Shown here piece by piece: positions 27,114 through 36,007 of a stretch of 64,000 nt of DNA. A model generated the notes under the pieces. The model ran no database searches. It saw only the letters and a program-made list of their open reading frames with translations, and had not been told where the DNA came from. The DNA comes from Belnapia mucosa (GTDB lineage: Bacteria > Pseudomonadota > Alphaproteobacteria > Acetobacterales > Acetobacteraceae). The DNA lies in contig NZ_JAEUXJ010000001.1 of assembly GCF_016775475.1 (NCBI RefSeq), positions 682,001 to 746,000 of the forward strand. Direction: 5' to 3'. Position 1 is the first letter of the stretch. Each line of letters starts with the position of its first letter. Made by a program: the position numbers and the translations under genes.

Positions 27114-28088
27114 TTGCGCCCCTCGATCCTGCTCGCACTCCTGTGTCTCGGCGCCTGCGCGGCCCAGCCCGGCCGGCCGGAGATCGCCGGCCGCAGCTTC
27201 GTCGTCACCGGTGCTTCCAGCGGCTTCGGCCGCGGCGTCGCCCTCGGCCTCGGTGCCCAGGGCGGGCATGTGGTGCTGGCCGCCCGCCGTGCCCAGGTGC
27301 TGGAGGAGGTGGCGGCCCAGATTCGCGCCGCGGGCGGCGAGGCCCTGGTGGTCCCGACCGATGTCAGCCGGGCCGATCAGGTCGAGGCCCTGGCCGCCGC
27401 CGCCATCGGCCGATTCGGCCGGATCGATGCCTGGGTGAACAATGCCGGGGTGGCCGCAATCGGCCGGTTCGAGGAGATCCCGGTCGAGGACCACGACCGC
27501 GTGGTGGATGTGAACCTGAAGGGCGTGATCCATGGCAGCCATGCCGCCCTGCGCCAGTTCCGCCGCCAGGGCTTCGGCACGCTGGTCAATATCGCCTCGG
27601 TCGAGGGCCGCGTGCCGCTCGCCTACCATGCGAGCTATGCGGCGACGAAGCATGCGATCATCGGCCTCGGCGCGGCGCTGAACCAGGAGCTGCGGCTGGC
27701 GCGACAGAACCGCATCGCCGTCTCCACTGTGCTGCCCTGGGCGGTGGACACGCCCTTCTGGCAGCATACCGCCAATTACAGCGGCGGCACCCCGCGCATG
27801 GTGACGATGGATGGGCCGGAGGAGGTGGTGCGGGCCATCATCCGGGTCTCGATCCACCCGCAGAAGGAGCTGGCGGTGGGCTGGAAGGCCAATGGCGCGG
27901 TGCTGGGCCACCGGATCTGGCCGGGCCTCGCCGAGCATATCGCCGGCAATGTGGTGCATCGGGTGCAGATCGAGACCGCCCCGCCCGCCCCGCCCACCAC
28001 CGGCTCGCTCTATGCCCCGGTGATGGAGGGCACCGGCGTCGCCGGCGAGGCGCGGGGGCGCATGGCGCGGGAGGATGCCGCCCGCTGA
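27114..28088 (+). CDS. Short-chain dehydrogenase with lipoprotein-type signal
   Basis: 324 residues. After RPSILLALLCLGAC, a complete lipobox (LGAC), comes a classical SDR: FVVTGASSGFGRGVALGLG, VNNAGVAAIG, catalytic Ser in NIASVEG and YxxxK in YHASYAATKHAIIGLG, followed by a variable C-terminal 100 residues. I chose TTG at 27114 because GGAG lies nine bases before it; TTG at 27099 is the alternative, and no later start keeps the Rossmann fold. Export of an NAD(P)-dependent enzyme would be unusual (see findings). Monocistronic. Confidence 0.82.
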   Translation: MRPSILLALLCLGACAAQPGRPEIAGRSFVVTGASSGFGRGVALGLGAQGGHVVLAARRAQVLEEVAAQIRAAGGEALVVPTDVSRADQVEALAAAAIGRFGRIDAWVNNAGVAAIGRFEEIPVEDHDRVVDVNLKGVIHGSHAALRQFRRQGFGTLVNIASVEGRVPLAYHASYAATKHAIIGLGAALNQELRLARQNRIAVSTVLPWAVDTPFWQHTANYSGGTPRMVTMDGPEEVVRAIIRVSIHPQKELAVGWKANGAVLGHRIWPGLAEHIAGNVVHRVQIETAPPAPPTTGSLYAPVMEGTGVAGEARGRMAREDAAR

Positions 28089-28094
28089 ACGCGG

Positions 28095-28769
28095 CTATTG
28101 CGGCTTGAAGGTGGTGCGCTTCGCCGCATCGGCGGCGCGCCAGAGATACCAGGCGGCGACGCTGCGCCAGGGCGCCCAGGCCTCGCCGATCGTGGCCAGC
28201 TCCTTCGGCTTCGGCTGGGTCTCCAGCCCGGCCGCGACCTTCCAGCCCTCCCGCACGCCGAAATCATCCACCGGCAGCACATCCGGCCGGCCGAGGGTAA
28301 AGATCAGCAGCATCTCCACCGTCCAGCGCCCGACGCCGCGGATGGCGACCAGCCGCTCGATGAGCGCCGTGTCGTCGAGGCGCCCGCAGCCCTCCCGTGT
28401 CGGCACCAGCCCGCCCGCCGCCTTTTCGGCGATGTCGCGGATGGCGGCGACCTTGGAGCCGGAGAAGCCGCAGCCCCGCATCGCCTCCACCTCCATGGCG
28501 AGGATTGCCTCGGGTGGCGGGAAGGGGTGGTTCGGATGCAGCGCCAGCAGCCGGCCGAGGATCGCCTCCGCCGCCCGGCCATGCACCTGCTGATGCGCGA
28601 TGGCGCGGACCAGCGCCTCATAGGGCTCGCGCATCACCGGCTCCAGCGTGCAGGGGCCGATCTGCTTGATGACGGGCTTGAGCACGGGGTGGCGCCGCAG
28701 CGCCCGCTCGGCGCGGGACCAGTCGGGGCGGGTGGTCTCCTTGGGGCTGATGCCGGCCATGTCGCTCAT
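28095..28769 (-). CDS. DNA-3-methyladenine glycosylase II, AlkA-like
   Basis: 224-residue HhH-GPD glycosylase that removes alkylated bases from DNA. Seen: LVRAIAHQQVHGRAAEAILG, FSGSKVAAIRDIA, the helix-hairpin-helix LVAIRGVGRWTVEMLLIF and catalytic Asp169 in VLPVDDFGVREG. It lacks the N-terminal domain of E. coli AlkA (282 residues), like most compact bacterial versions. Two Met codons (28769, 28760) could start it. Convergent with the SDR gene, divergent from the cyclotransferase gene. Confidence 0.9.
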   Translation of the reverse strand: MSDMAGISPKETTRPDWSRAERALRRHPVLKPVIKQIGPCTLEPVMREPYEALVRAIAHQQVHGRAAEAILGRLLALHPNHPFPPPEAILAMEVEAMRGCGFSGSKVAAIRDIAEKAAGGLVPTREGCGRLDDTALIERLVAIRGVGRWTVEMLLIFTLGRPDVLPVDDFGVREGWKVAAGLETQPKPKELATIGEAWAPWRSVAAWYLWRAADAAKRTTFKPQ

Positions 28770-28831
28770 GCACCGCTTCTATCCGTGCCGCGCCCCTTGC
28801 GCCATGCCGGACGGGCCGCGAGGCTTCGCCC

Positions 28832-29239
28832 ATGCCCGAACTCTATGCCGCCTATGGCAGCAACCTCTCCCATGCGCAGATGCAGGCGCGCTGCCCTGGC
28901 GCGACGGTGGCCGCAGCGCTGCTGCTGCCCGGCTGGCGCCTGGTGTTGCGCAAATTCGCCCTGATTGAGCCCGCCCCCCATTCCATCTGCCCGATCGGCC
29001 TCTGGCAGGTGACGGAGGAGCATCTCCGCGCCCTCGATGGCTATGAAGGGCCGCATACCTATGAGCGGTCGCGCCTGGCGCTGCCGGATGGCGGCGAGGC
29101 CTGGGTCTATCACGAGATCAAGTTCCGCCCCGGTCCGCCCTCGGCCGAGTATGTCGGCCGACTGCGCCAGGGCTACCGCGATTTCGGCTTCGACCCGGCG
29201 CCGCTGGAGGCGGCCCTGAAACGAATGGAAAGCGTCTGA
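28832..29239 (+). CDS. Gamma-glutamylcyclotransferase family protein
   Basis: 135 residues. The YAAYGSNLSHAQM phosphate/glycine loop and the catalytic Glu in LDGYEGPHTYER are those of gamma-glutamylcyclotransferase-like enzymes, which release 5-oxoproline from gamma-glutamyl amino acids. Cytoplasmic, single domain, usual length. ATG follows GAGG. With two GGT homologues in the window it hints at gamma-glutamyl metabolism, but the genes are far apart. Confidence 0.88.
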   Translation: MPELYAAYGSNLSHAQMQARCPGATVAAALLLPGWRLVLRKFALIEPAPHSICPIGLWQVTEEHLRALDGYEGPHTYERSRLALPDGGEAWVYHEIKFRPGPPSAEYVGRLRQGYRDFGFDPAPLEAALKRMESV

Positions 29240-29283
29240 AAAACCTGTAGGCTGCATTGTCATCCGGCCAGACGAGGCTGCAG

Positions 29284-31419
29284 TTGATATACCGCTACGG
29301 GTTGCCCGTTCTCGACTATGGCTTGACCACCAACTTCGGCACCGCCGGCAACGACCTCATCTCGCCGGGCTATGCCTCGCCCGGAGTCTATGGCGGCTGG
29401 ACCTCGCCCAACCATTACGAACTCTTCTACGGCTCGCCCGGCCGCGATACGCTGAACGGCTCCGGTGGCGGCATCTATGGCGAGGGCGACGGCATCGATT
29501 ATTTCCTCCTGGCCGGTCCCGTCGCCATCGTCCAGGACGGGCCGACGGGGGCGGCAAAGGTCGATAAGTTTGCCCTCGGTTCGGATACGTTGCTGGGGGC
29601 CTTCCAGTATTTCGTGCTGAGCGGCAGGGCCGACAGCTTCACGGTCGAGGGCCATTTCAGCGGCATCGGCGGGCGCTACGCCGCCACCGTCTATCACTAT
29701 CAGATGCGGATGGACGATCCGGTCGTGATCGGCGGCGCCGGGGACGACAGCATCGATGGTGGGGCGGAGCAGGTTGTCTCGGTGAATTATACCGGCAGCC
29801 CCACCGGCGTCGTGGTGGACCTCGCCGGCGGCCTCGCCCAGGACGGCTTCGGCGGCACCGACCATCTGAGCCATATCCGCTCGGTCTTCGGTTCGGCCTG
29901 GAATGACAGCATCACGGGCAGCAGCGCGAACGAGATCTTCTACCTGAGCGGCGGGGACGACACGATCATCGGCAGAGGCGGTACCGACCAGCTTTTCTAC
30001 GATCCCTTGAACCGCGTCGGGCAGGCGGGGATGCTGATCACCCTCAGCGGCCCGCGCTCCGGCGCCGCGGTCTCGCCCGAGGGCGATGTGCAGCATTTCA
30101 CCGGCATCGCGGTGATCGACGCCACCACCGGCGACGACACGCTGATCGGCGCCCCCGGCGCGGGCGAGGTGCTGACCTTCCGCGCCGGTCTTGGCCATGA
30201 CCGGATCGAAGGCCGGGGCAGCGGGCTGGTCGCCGTGGACTACACCGGCTTCTATGCGGACTTCCGCATCGATCTCGAGGCTGGGACGGCGGTCAACCTG
30301 TTCTCCGGCAAGGCGGACAGCCTGATCGATGTCCGTTCCGTCGCGACCTCCGACGGCAACGACACGCTGACCGGCAGCCATGGTAGCGACAGCTTGGCTG
30401 GTGGCTGGAACCAGGATCTGTTGAAAGGCGGGGCGGGGGACGATTCCCTCGACGGGGGAGTCGGCACCGACCGGCTGTTCGGTGGCGCGGGCGATGACAG
30501 CCTGGATGGCGGTGCCGGCGACGACCTGCTGCTCGGTGGGATGGGCAATGATACCTACCGCATCGATAGCCTCGCCGATCTGATCATCGAAGCCGGCGGC
30601 ATCGATACGGTCATCGCCGACCTCGCCGGCCAGGCCTACCGTCTGCCGAAGACGATCGAGAACCTGATCCTCGCGGGCACGGCGACCCATGGCTTCGGCA
30701 ACGCATTGGACAATGCCCTGACCGGCGATGCCGGGGCGAATTGGCTCATCGGCGAGGCCGGCGCCGATACGCTGGATGGCGGGGGCGGCGCAGACATGCT
30801 GGGCGGTGGCGCCGGGCCGGACCTGTTCCGCTTCGCCCCCGGCAGCGGCGTCGATCGGATCCTGGACTACAACCCGGCCAAAGACCGGCTGCTCTTCGAG
30901 GGTTTCGCCGCCGTCGAGCTTCATTGGGAGGGTAGCGAGGCCGTCATCCGCTTCCGCGATGCCGGCGGCGCGCTGCTGTCGGACGGGCTGCGCTTCACCG
31001 GCGCCGGCACGGAGCAGGCCGGGCATCCCGGGGAGATCACGGTCATCGACGGCGGCCTGCGCATCGAGGCTGGTGGGACCTTGCAGCTGGAAGGCAGCCT
31101 GCTGGCCGCGGACCTCGTCATCACTGCCCCATCGGTCGATCTGACGGCGCCGGTAGCGGCCCCATCCAATCCCGGCATTCCAATCCTGACAGTGCCGAGC
31201 GGCGGGTCGGTCGTCCTCAGCAATTCTATCCTCGGGGCACCGGCCGGCTCGACGATGGGCACGATCGTTTCCAATGCTGGCGCTGTCGCATCGGGCACGC
31301 TGGTGGCAAGCGGCTCATGGATCTACCTTGGCTCTGCAGCCATCAGTCTGGGCGCTCACGGCATCCTGCACTCCACCGAGGCGTCCGGCGCCTATACCGA
31401 CCACATCATCATCGCCTGA
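29284..31419 (+). CDS. RTX-type calcium-binding secreted protein
   Basis: 711 residues with hemolysin-type nonapeptides (GGxGxD): single copies near the start (GTAGNDLI) and middle (GGAGDDSIDGG, SGGDDTIIGRGG), then a main block at about 380-430 (GGAGDDSLDGG, GGAGDDLLLGG, MGNDTYR) and a late GGGGADMLGGGAGPD. Such repeats fold into calcium-bound beta-rolls on type I-secreted proteins. The last 110 residues are Ser/Gly-rich without a repeat and end in hydrophobic IIIA, a plausible secretion signal. The start is probably TTG at 29284 (GAGG upstream). No type I exporter genes are nearby and no enzymatic domain was found. Confidence 0.85.
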   Translation: MIYRYGLPVLDYGLTTNFGTAGNDLISPGYASPGVYGGWTSPNHYELFYGSPGRDTLNGSGGGIYGEGDGIDYFLLAGPVAIVQDGPTGAAKVDKFALGSDTLLGAFQYFVLSGRADSFTVEGHFSGIGGRYAATVYHYQMRMDDPVVIGGAGDDSIDGGAEQVVSVNYTGSPTGVVVDLAGGLAQDGFGGTDHLSHIRSVFGSAWNDSITGSSANEIFYLSGGDDTIIGRGGTDQLFYDPLNRVGQAGMLITLSGPRSGAAVSPEGDVQHFTGIAVIDATTGDDTLIGAPGAGEVLTFRAGLGHDRIEGRGSGLVAVDYTGFYADFRIDLEAGTAVNLFSGKADSLIDVRSVATSDGNDTLTGSHGSDSLAGGWNQDLLKGGAGDDSLDGGVGTDRLFGGAGDDSLDGGAGDDLLLGGMGNDTYRIDSLADLIIEAGGIDTVIADLAGQAYRLPKTIENLILAGTATHGFGNALDNALTGDAGANWLIGEAGADTLDGGGGADMLGGGAGPDLFRFAPGSGVDRILDYNPAKDRLLFEGFAAVELHWEGSEAVIRFRDAGGALLSDGLRFTGAGTEQAGHPGEITVIDGGLRIEAGGTLQLEGSLLAADLVITAPSVDLTAPVAAPSNPGIPILTVPSGGSVVLSNSILGAPAGSTMGTIVSNAGAVASGTLVASGSWIYLGSAAISLGAHGILHSTEASGAYTDHIIIA

Positions 31420-31434
31420 GCCCCGGGGGAGCCC

Positions 31435-32190
31435 ATGCAGATCCGTTTCGACGGCACCACCGTCGCCGTCACCGGCGCCGGCCATGGCTTTGGCCGCGAA
31501 ATCGCCCGGCGCTTCGCGGAGCTCGGCGCCCGCGTCTTCGCCTGCGACCTTTCCGAAGCGGAATTGGCCGAGACCGCCACCGGCACACGCATCGAGACCG
31601 CGGCCTTCGATCTCACCGCCCCCGGCGCCGCCGCGGCCTGGGTGCAGGGGATCGAGCGCGCGACGGGCGGGGCCATCGGCGTGCTGGCGAGCAATGCCGG
31701 TGGCGTCTGCGGCCAGACCATGCGCCCGGTGGAGGAGGTGCCCGAAGCCGACTGGCACGCCGTCATCGGCATCAACCTGCATGCCCATTTCCTGCTGGTC
31801 CGCGCCGCGGCGCCGGCGATGAAGGCGGCAGGGCAGGGCGCCATCATCACCACCAGCAGCGGCGCCGGGTTGCAGCCGAGCCTCACCGGCATCCAGGCCT
31901 ATACGGCCGCGAAGCATGGGCTGGTCGGGCTGACCAAGCAGCTGGCGAGGGAGCTTGGGCCGCATGGCATCCGCGTCAACAGCGTGGCGCCGGGGCTGAT
32001 GCTCTCCAACCCCGCCAGCATCGCCCAGTGGGAAGGCTATGGCGAGGAAGGCCAGCGCCGCACGCTTGACCGCATCGCGCTCAAGCGCCTGGGCACGGCC
32101 GCGGATATCGCCGATGCCGTGCTCTTCCTCGCCAGTGACCGGGCCGGTTTCATCAACGGCCAGGTCCTCAGCGTCGATGGCGGCCGTTGA
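31435..32190 (+). CDS. SDR-family oxidoreductase
   Basis: 251-residue classical short-chain dehydrogenase: VAVTGAGHGFGREIARRF, ASNAGGVCGQ, Ser in TTSSGAG, YxxxK in QAYTAAKHGLVGLTKQLA, and FINGQVLSVDGG at the C-terminus. It oxidises or reduces a hydroxyl/keto substrate with NAD(P). ATG follows GGGGGAGCCC, 16 bp after the RTX gene, so read-through from that gene is possible. It abuts the convergent M20 gene with no gap. Confidence 0.9.
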   Translation: MQIRFDGTTVAVTGAGHGFGREIARRFAELGARVFACDLSEAELAETATGTRIETAAFDLTAPGAAAAWVQGIERATGGAIGVLASNAGGVCGQTMRPVEEVPEADWHAVIGINLHAHFLLVRAAAPAMKAAGQGAIITTSSGAGLQPSLTGIQAYTAAKHGLVGLTKQLARELGPHGIRVNSVAPGLMLSNPASIAQWEGYGEEGQRRTLDRIALKRLGTAADIADAVLFLASDRAGFINGQVLSVDGGR

Positions 32191-33324
32191 TCAGACGGTC
32201 TGCAGCAGCCCCGCCAGCAGCTTCGCCCGCGGCACCAGGCTGTCGAGCAGCAGGTGCTCCTCCAGCGTATGCCCGCCGGCACCCTGCACGCCGAGCCCGT
32301 CCAGAGTCGGAATGCCCATCGCGCCGGTGAAATTCCCGTCCGAGCCGCCGCCCGCGCTCTGGTGGTTGATGTCGAAGCCGATGCTCTGGGCGATCCGCCG
32401 CGCGGTGCCGTACAGCTCCATCCCGCGCGCATCCGGCTCCCAGACCGGGCGGGTCACGCCGCGCCGGACTTCCAGCTGCACATCGTTTCCGGTCGGCCGC
32501 AGCGAGAGCATGGTCTCGACCGCCGCATCCAGATCCTCCTGGCGCTTGGCCATGGACAGGCTCTCGGCGTCGCAATGCGTCGCCACGCAATTGACCCATT
32601 GCCCGCCATGGATGACGCCGACGGAATAGGTCACCGCATCGGAGGTCAGCGCCTCGATCGCCACCACCTGCCGGCACATCTCGCGGATGGCGCTGCGCCC
32701 ATCGGCGAGGCGGGCGCCGGCATGGCTCGGGCGGCCGGTGGTGCGGAGGTTGAAGCGGGCGATGGCATAGCGGCCGGTGACCACGCCGCCATCCGGCCGC
32801 GCCGGCTCCGGCACCAGCACCACGGCATGGCGTGCCGCCTCGGCCTCGATCAGGTCCCGCGTCGAGGGGCTGCCGACCTCCTCGTCGCTGGTCAGCAGAA
32901 CCGTCACCGGCCGGCTGGTGGCGATGCCGGCGCGGATGAGCTGGCGGATGGCCTCGATGGCGATCCAGTTGCCGCCCTTCATGTCATAGACCCCGGGGCC
33001 GTAGACCCGGTTGCCCTCGACGCGCCAGGGCAGTGGCTCCAGCGTGCCGATCGGATGGACGGTATCGAGATGCCCCATCACCAGGATGCCGGGCATGCCC
33101 GGATTCGCGTGCGGGAAGGTGGCGCGGACACAGGGGCCGTAGCCCATGCGGCCGGGAATGGTCTCGATCCGCGCGCCCATCAGCGCCAGATCGCGCGACG
33201 CCAGCTCCATCATCCGTGCCACGGCGGCTGCGTCGAAGGTGGGGCTTTCGCATTCCACCCAGGTACGGAGGCCGGGCAGCATGGCCTCGGCATCGAAGGG
33301 CAGGTCGAGCACTGGCTGGTCCAT
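32191..33324 (-). CDS. M20-family metallopeptidase (carboxypeptidase G2-like)
   Basis: 377 residues with the two-zinc M20 set: ILVMGHLDTVHP (His, Asp), YGPGVYDMKGGN (bridging Asp), LLTSDEEVGSPS (catalytic Glu-Glu) and, near the end, GGHTLEEHLLL. The dimerisation lid holds FNLRTTGRPSHAGARLADG. CPG2-like members cut C-terminal glutamate or related amide bonds. No signal peptide, so cytoplasmic. ATG has CGGAGAG upstream. Divergent from the TauD-like gene. Confidence 0.9.
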   Translation of the reverse strand: MDQPVLDLPFDAEAMLPGLRTWVECESPTFDAAAVARMMELASRDLALMGARIETIPGRMGYGPCVRATFPHANPGMPGILVMGHLDTVHPIGTLEPLPWRVEGNRVYGPGVYDMKGGNWIAIEAIRQLIRAGIATSRPVTVLLTSDEEVGSPSTRDLIEAEAARHAVVLVPEPARPDGGVVTGRYAIARFNLRTTGRPSHAGARLADGRSAIREMCRQVVAIEALTSDAVTYSVGVIHGGQWVNCVATHCDAESLSMAKRQEDLDAAVETMLSLRPTGNDVQLEVRRGVTRPVWEPDARGMELYGTARRIAQSIGFDINHQSAGGGSDGNFTGAMGIPTLDGLGVQGAGGHTLEEHLLLDSLVPRAKLLAGLLQTV

Positions 33325-33422
33325 CGGGCATCTCTCCGGGTTCCGGGAGGCGCAGCCTGCGGCCGCCAGGGCTTTACGTCCATGGGGCGCCTTCGCCGCC
33401 CGGTGCTGCTAGGCTGCGGCGC

Positions 33423-34265
33423 ATGACACTACCCCCCCGCCTCGTCCCACAGCTCGGCCCCGCCGCCTGGTCCGGCGCTGCCCTGGCCCCGGCAGACTGG
33501 ATGATCCCGGTCGGCGCCGAGGTCGTGGCCGAGTTGGCCGAAGCCGATCCGGCCCGCCGCCCGCATCTCCAGGGCATCCTGCAAACCGTCGCAGAGCGGC
33601 TGGAACAGGGCCATGGCTTCTGCCTGCTGCGCGGCCTGGCGCTGGAGGCGCCGGAGGCAGCGCTGCTCGCCCTCGGCAGCCAGCTCGGCACGCCGCTACC
33701 GCAGAATGCCGCCGGGCTGCTGGTCGGCGAGCTGGGCGGGAATACCCGCTTCCAGGCCGATCCGGCCGATGCCGTCGCCACGCTCTGCCTGCAACAGCCG
33801 CCCGAGGGCGGCAGCCTCACCCTGGTCGCCGCCGCCGCCCTGCACAATGCCCTGCTGAAATCCGACCGCGCCGCGCTCGCCGTTCTGCACCGCGAATTCC
33901 CGCATGGCGACCCTGCCGCCCCGACGCCGCTGCCCGTGCTCGGCACCGCCGAGGGCGCCTTCTTCGGCCGCTATGACCCCGAGGCGCTGATCGAGGCCGC
34001 GCTCGACCCCGCCCAGGCCGAGGCGCTGGCGGCGCTGGACGCGGCGGCCGAGGCGCCAGGTCAGGCCTTGACCCTGCCGCTGCATACTGGCGACCTGCTG
34101 TTCCACAACCCCCAGCTCGTCTGGCTCCGGCTCGGCGCCGCGATGCCGGGGCGTCGGCTGCTCCGGCTCTGGCTGGCCATGCCGGAGGCGCGGCCCTTGC
34201 CTGAAGGCTTCCGGCGCATCCTGCGCGAGAGCGCCGCGGCGCCCGCCAGCATGGTCGGAGGCTGA
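33423..34265 (+). CDS. TauD/TfdA-like protein without the iron ligands
   Basis: 280 residues aligned by eye with small TauD/TfdA dioxygenases: GFCLLRGLAL, LGSQLGTPLPQNAAG, the metal region RFQADPADAVATLCLQQPPEGG and a C-terminal LHTGDLLFHNPQLVWLRLG ending RRLLRLWLAMPEARPLPEGF. The first His of the facial triad is Gln111 (FQAD for FHTD), and the distal His position holds Trp234, so Fe(II)/2-oxoglutarate chemistry looks impossible. Starts at ATG 33423, four bp before the racemase-like gene, and is probably co-translated. It could be a binding or regulatory pseudoenzyme. Confidence 0.75.
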   Translation: MTLPPRLVPQLGPAAWSGAALAPADWMIPVGAEVVAELAEADPARRPHLQGILQTVAERLEQGHGFCLLRGLALEAPEAALLALGSQLGTPLPQNAAGLLVGELGGNTRFQADPADAVATLCLQQPPEGGSLTLVAAAALHNALLKSDRAALAVLHREFPHGDPAAPTPLPVLGTAEGAFFGRYDPEALIEAALDPAQAEALAALDAAAEAPGQALTLPLHTGDLLFHNPQLVWLRLGAAMPGRRLLRLWLAMPEARPLPEGFRRILRESAAAPASMVGG

Positions 34266-34269
34266 GCCA

Positions 34270-35004
34270 ATGCGCATCCTGGTCGCCAATGCCAATACCA
34301 CCGAGGCCATCACCGCGCTCTGCGCCGAGGCGGCGCGCGGGGCGGCCGGCCCAGGCACCGAGATCATCCCGGCCACGCCCCGCTTCGGGCCGGAGGTGAT
34401 CTCCAGCCGGGCGGAGAATGTCATCGCCGGCCATGCGCTGCTGGAACTGCTGGCCGAGCATGCCGGGCAGGTGGATGGCGTGCTGCTCGCGGTCAGCCAC
34501 GACACGGCGCTGGAGGCGGCGCGGCAGCTGATGCCCTGCCCGGTGGTGGGGATGACGGAGGCGGCCTGCTTCACGGCTTGCCTCGCCGGCGGGCGCTTCG
34601 GGCTGGTGACCTTCGGCGGCACCGAGACCTATCGGGAGCGGATCGCCCAGCACGGGCTTGCCTCCCGCCTCGCCGGGCTGATCGGCATTCCGGCGACGCC
34701 GCAGGATGCGGTGCGGGACCCGGCAGGAGTCGCGACCCGGATCGGGGGCGCGATTGCCGAACTGGCAGGGCAGGGCGCGGATTCGGTAGTGCTCGGCGGC
34801 GCGGCGCTAGCCGGGATGGCGCCGCGGCTGCAACCGGAGGCGCCGGTGCCGCTGCTGGACGGAATGGCTTGCGGCGTCCGGCTGCTGGAGATGCTGGTGG
34901 CGCTGCGCCTGCCGAAGCCCCGGCTTGGCAGCTTTGCGGTGCCGCAGGGACGGATGGTCGGCGGTGTCTCGGCGCCGCTGGCGGCCTTGCTGCGCGGCGG
35001 CTGA
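34270..35004 (+). CDS. Asp/Glu/hydantoin racemase family protein lacking catalytic cysteines
   Basis: 244 residues with the racemase fold: start MRILVANANTT, SRAENVIAGHALLELLAE, PVVGMTEAACFTACL, and VVLGGAALAGMAPRL. In active members the sequences at residues about 72-81 and 174-183 carry the two catalytic Cys; here they read LLAVSHDTAL (Val75) and VLGGAALAG (Gly177). Cys90, 100 and 104 are elsewhere. Shine-Dalgarno GGAGG lies in the end of the TauD-like gene. Function unknown; binding of a small amide or acid is possible. Confidence 0.78.
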   Translation: MRILVANANTTEAITALCAEAARGAAGPGTEIIPATPRFGPEVISSRAENVIAGHALLELLAEHAGQVDGVLLAVSHDTALEAARQLMPCPVVGMTEAACFTACLAGGRFGLVTFGGTETYRERIAQHGLASRLAGLIGIPATPQDAVRDPAGVATRIGGAIAELAGQGADSVVLGGAALAGMAPRLQPEAPVPLLDGMACGVRLLEMLVALRLPKPRLGSFAVPQGRMVGGVSAPLAALLRGG

Positions 35005-35028
35005 AGGCGGCCGCCGCGGAGGACGAGG

Positions 35029-36003
35029 TTACTCGGCCCGAATCCCGGCTGCCCGGATCACCTCGCCCCATTTGGCATTCTCGCTGGCGATGTGGCGGTC
35101 GAATTCGGCTCGGCCGAGCGGCAGCGCCTCCACCCCAAGTTCGCGCAGCCGAGTCCGGGTTGCCGGTTCGGCCAGCGCCGCCAGCAGCGCCCCTTCCAGC
35201 GCCGCCAGCACCGGCTCCGGCGTCCGCAGCGGCGCCTGCAACCCCCACCAGGCGGTGGCGGCGAAGCCGGGGAGCGGCGCCGCCTCCGCCACCGTCGGCA
35301 CATCCGGCGTGGCGAACCAGCGCCCGGCGGAGGTCACGGCCAGCAGCTTCAGCTTCCCCTCCCGCCAATGCGGCAGGTAGGTCGGCAGGTTGTCGACGCA
35401 GAGGTCGAGCCGCCCGCCGATCAGGTCCGCGATCGCCGGCGAGGTGCCGCGATAGGGGATGTGCTGGATATCAAGCTTGGCCTGGTATTTCAGATATTCG
35501 GCGCAGAGATGGCCGGATGTACCGTTGCCCGGCGTTCCGTAGCTGAGCGCTCCCGGCTTCGACCGGGCCAGCTGCATGAGGTCGGCGAGGCTGGAGACCG
35601 GCAGGTCCGGCCGCGTGAAGATCCCATTCGCCACATGCGCGGTGCCGCCGATGCTGGCGAAGTCCTGCACCGGATCGAAGGGAAGCTTGGGATAGAGATA
35701 GGGCGCCAGCGCCGAGACCGAGATGGTGGCCGCGAGCAGGGTATAGCCATCCGGCTCCGCCTTGGCCGCGATCTCGGCGCCGACATTGCCGCCCGCCCCG
35801 GCGCGGTTCTCGACCACGAAGCTCTGGCCGAGCGCGGCGCCGAGCCGCTCCGCCACCAGCCGGGCGATCGCATCGGTGGCACCGCCCGGGGTGAAGGGGA
35901 CGATCAGCCGCACCGGCCGCGCCGGCCAGGCCTGGGCGCGCAGCAGGGCGGGTGCGGCCAGCAGCGGCAGGGCGGCCAGCGTCGCGCGTCGGGTCATGGT
36001 CAT
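35029..36003 (-). CDS. Bug/TctC receptor, tandem array member 4 (promoter-distal)
   Basis: 324-residue Bug receptor: signal TRRATLAALPLLAAPALLRA, VRLIVPFTPGGATD, VVENRAGAGGNVG, EPDGYTLLAA, IQHIPYRGTSPAIA, ATPDVPTVAEAAP. The start is 36003, where GGAG lies seven bases upstream and the previous stop is 4 bp away; the frame is open to 36105. These receptors wrap around carboxylates with two ordered waters. Last gene of the four-gene array 39000-35029, convergent with the racemase-like gene. Confidence 0.88.
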   Translation of the reverse strand: MTMTRRATLAALPLLAAPALLRAQAWPARPVRLIVPFTPGGATDAIARLVAERLGAALGQSFVVENRAGAGGNVGAEIAAKAEPDGYTLLAATISVSALAPYLYPKLPFDPVQDFASIGGTAHVANGIFTRPDLPVSSLADLMQLARSKPGALSYGTPGNGTSGHLCAEYLKYQAKLDIQHIPYRGTSPAIADLIGGRLDLCVDNLPTYLPHWREGKLKLLAVTSAGRWFATPDVPTVAEAAPLPGFAATAWWGLQAPLRTPEPVLAALEGALLAALAEPATRTRLRELGVEALPLGRAEFDRHIASENAKWGEVIRAAGIRAE

Positions 36004-36007
36004 CGAT

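Noticed and set aside
29284..31419. Hemolysin or other toxin
   Set aside because: Only the calcium-binding repeats match hemolysins; no pore-forming segment, acylation site or hlyCBD genes were seen.
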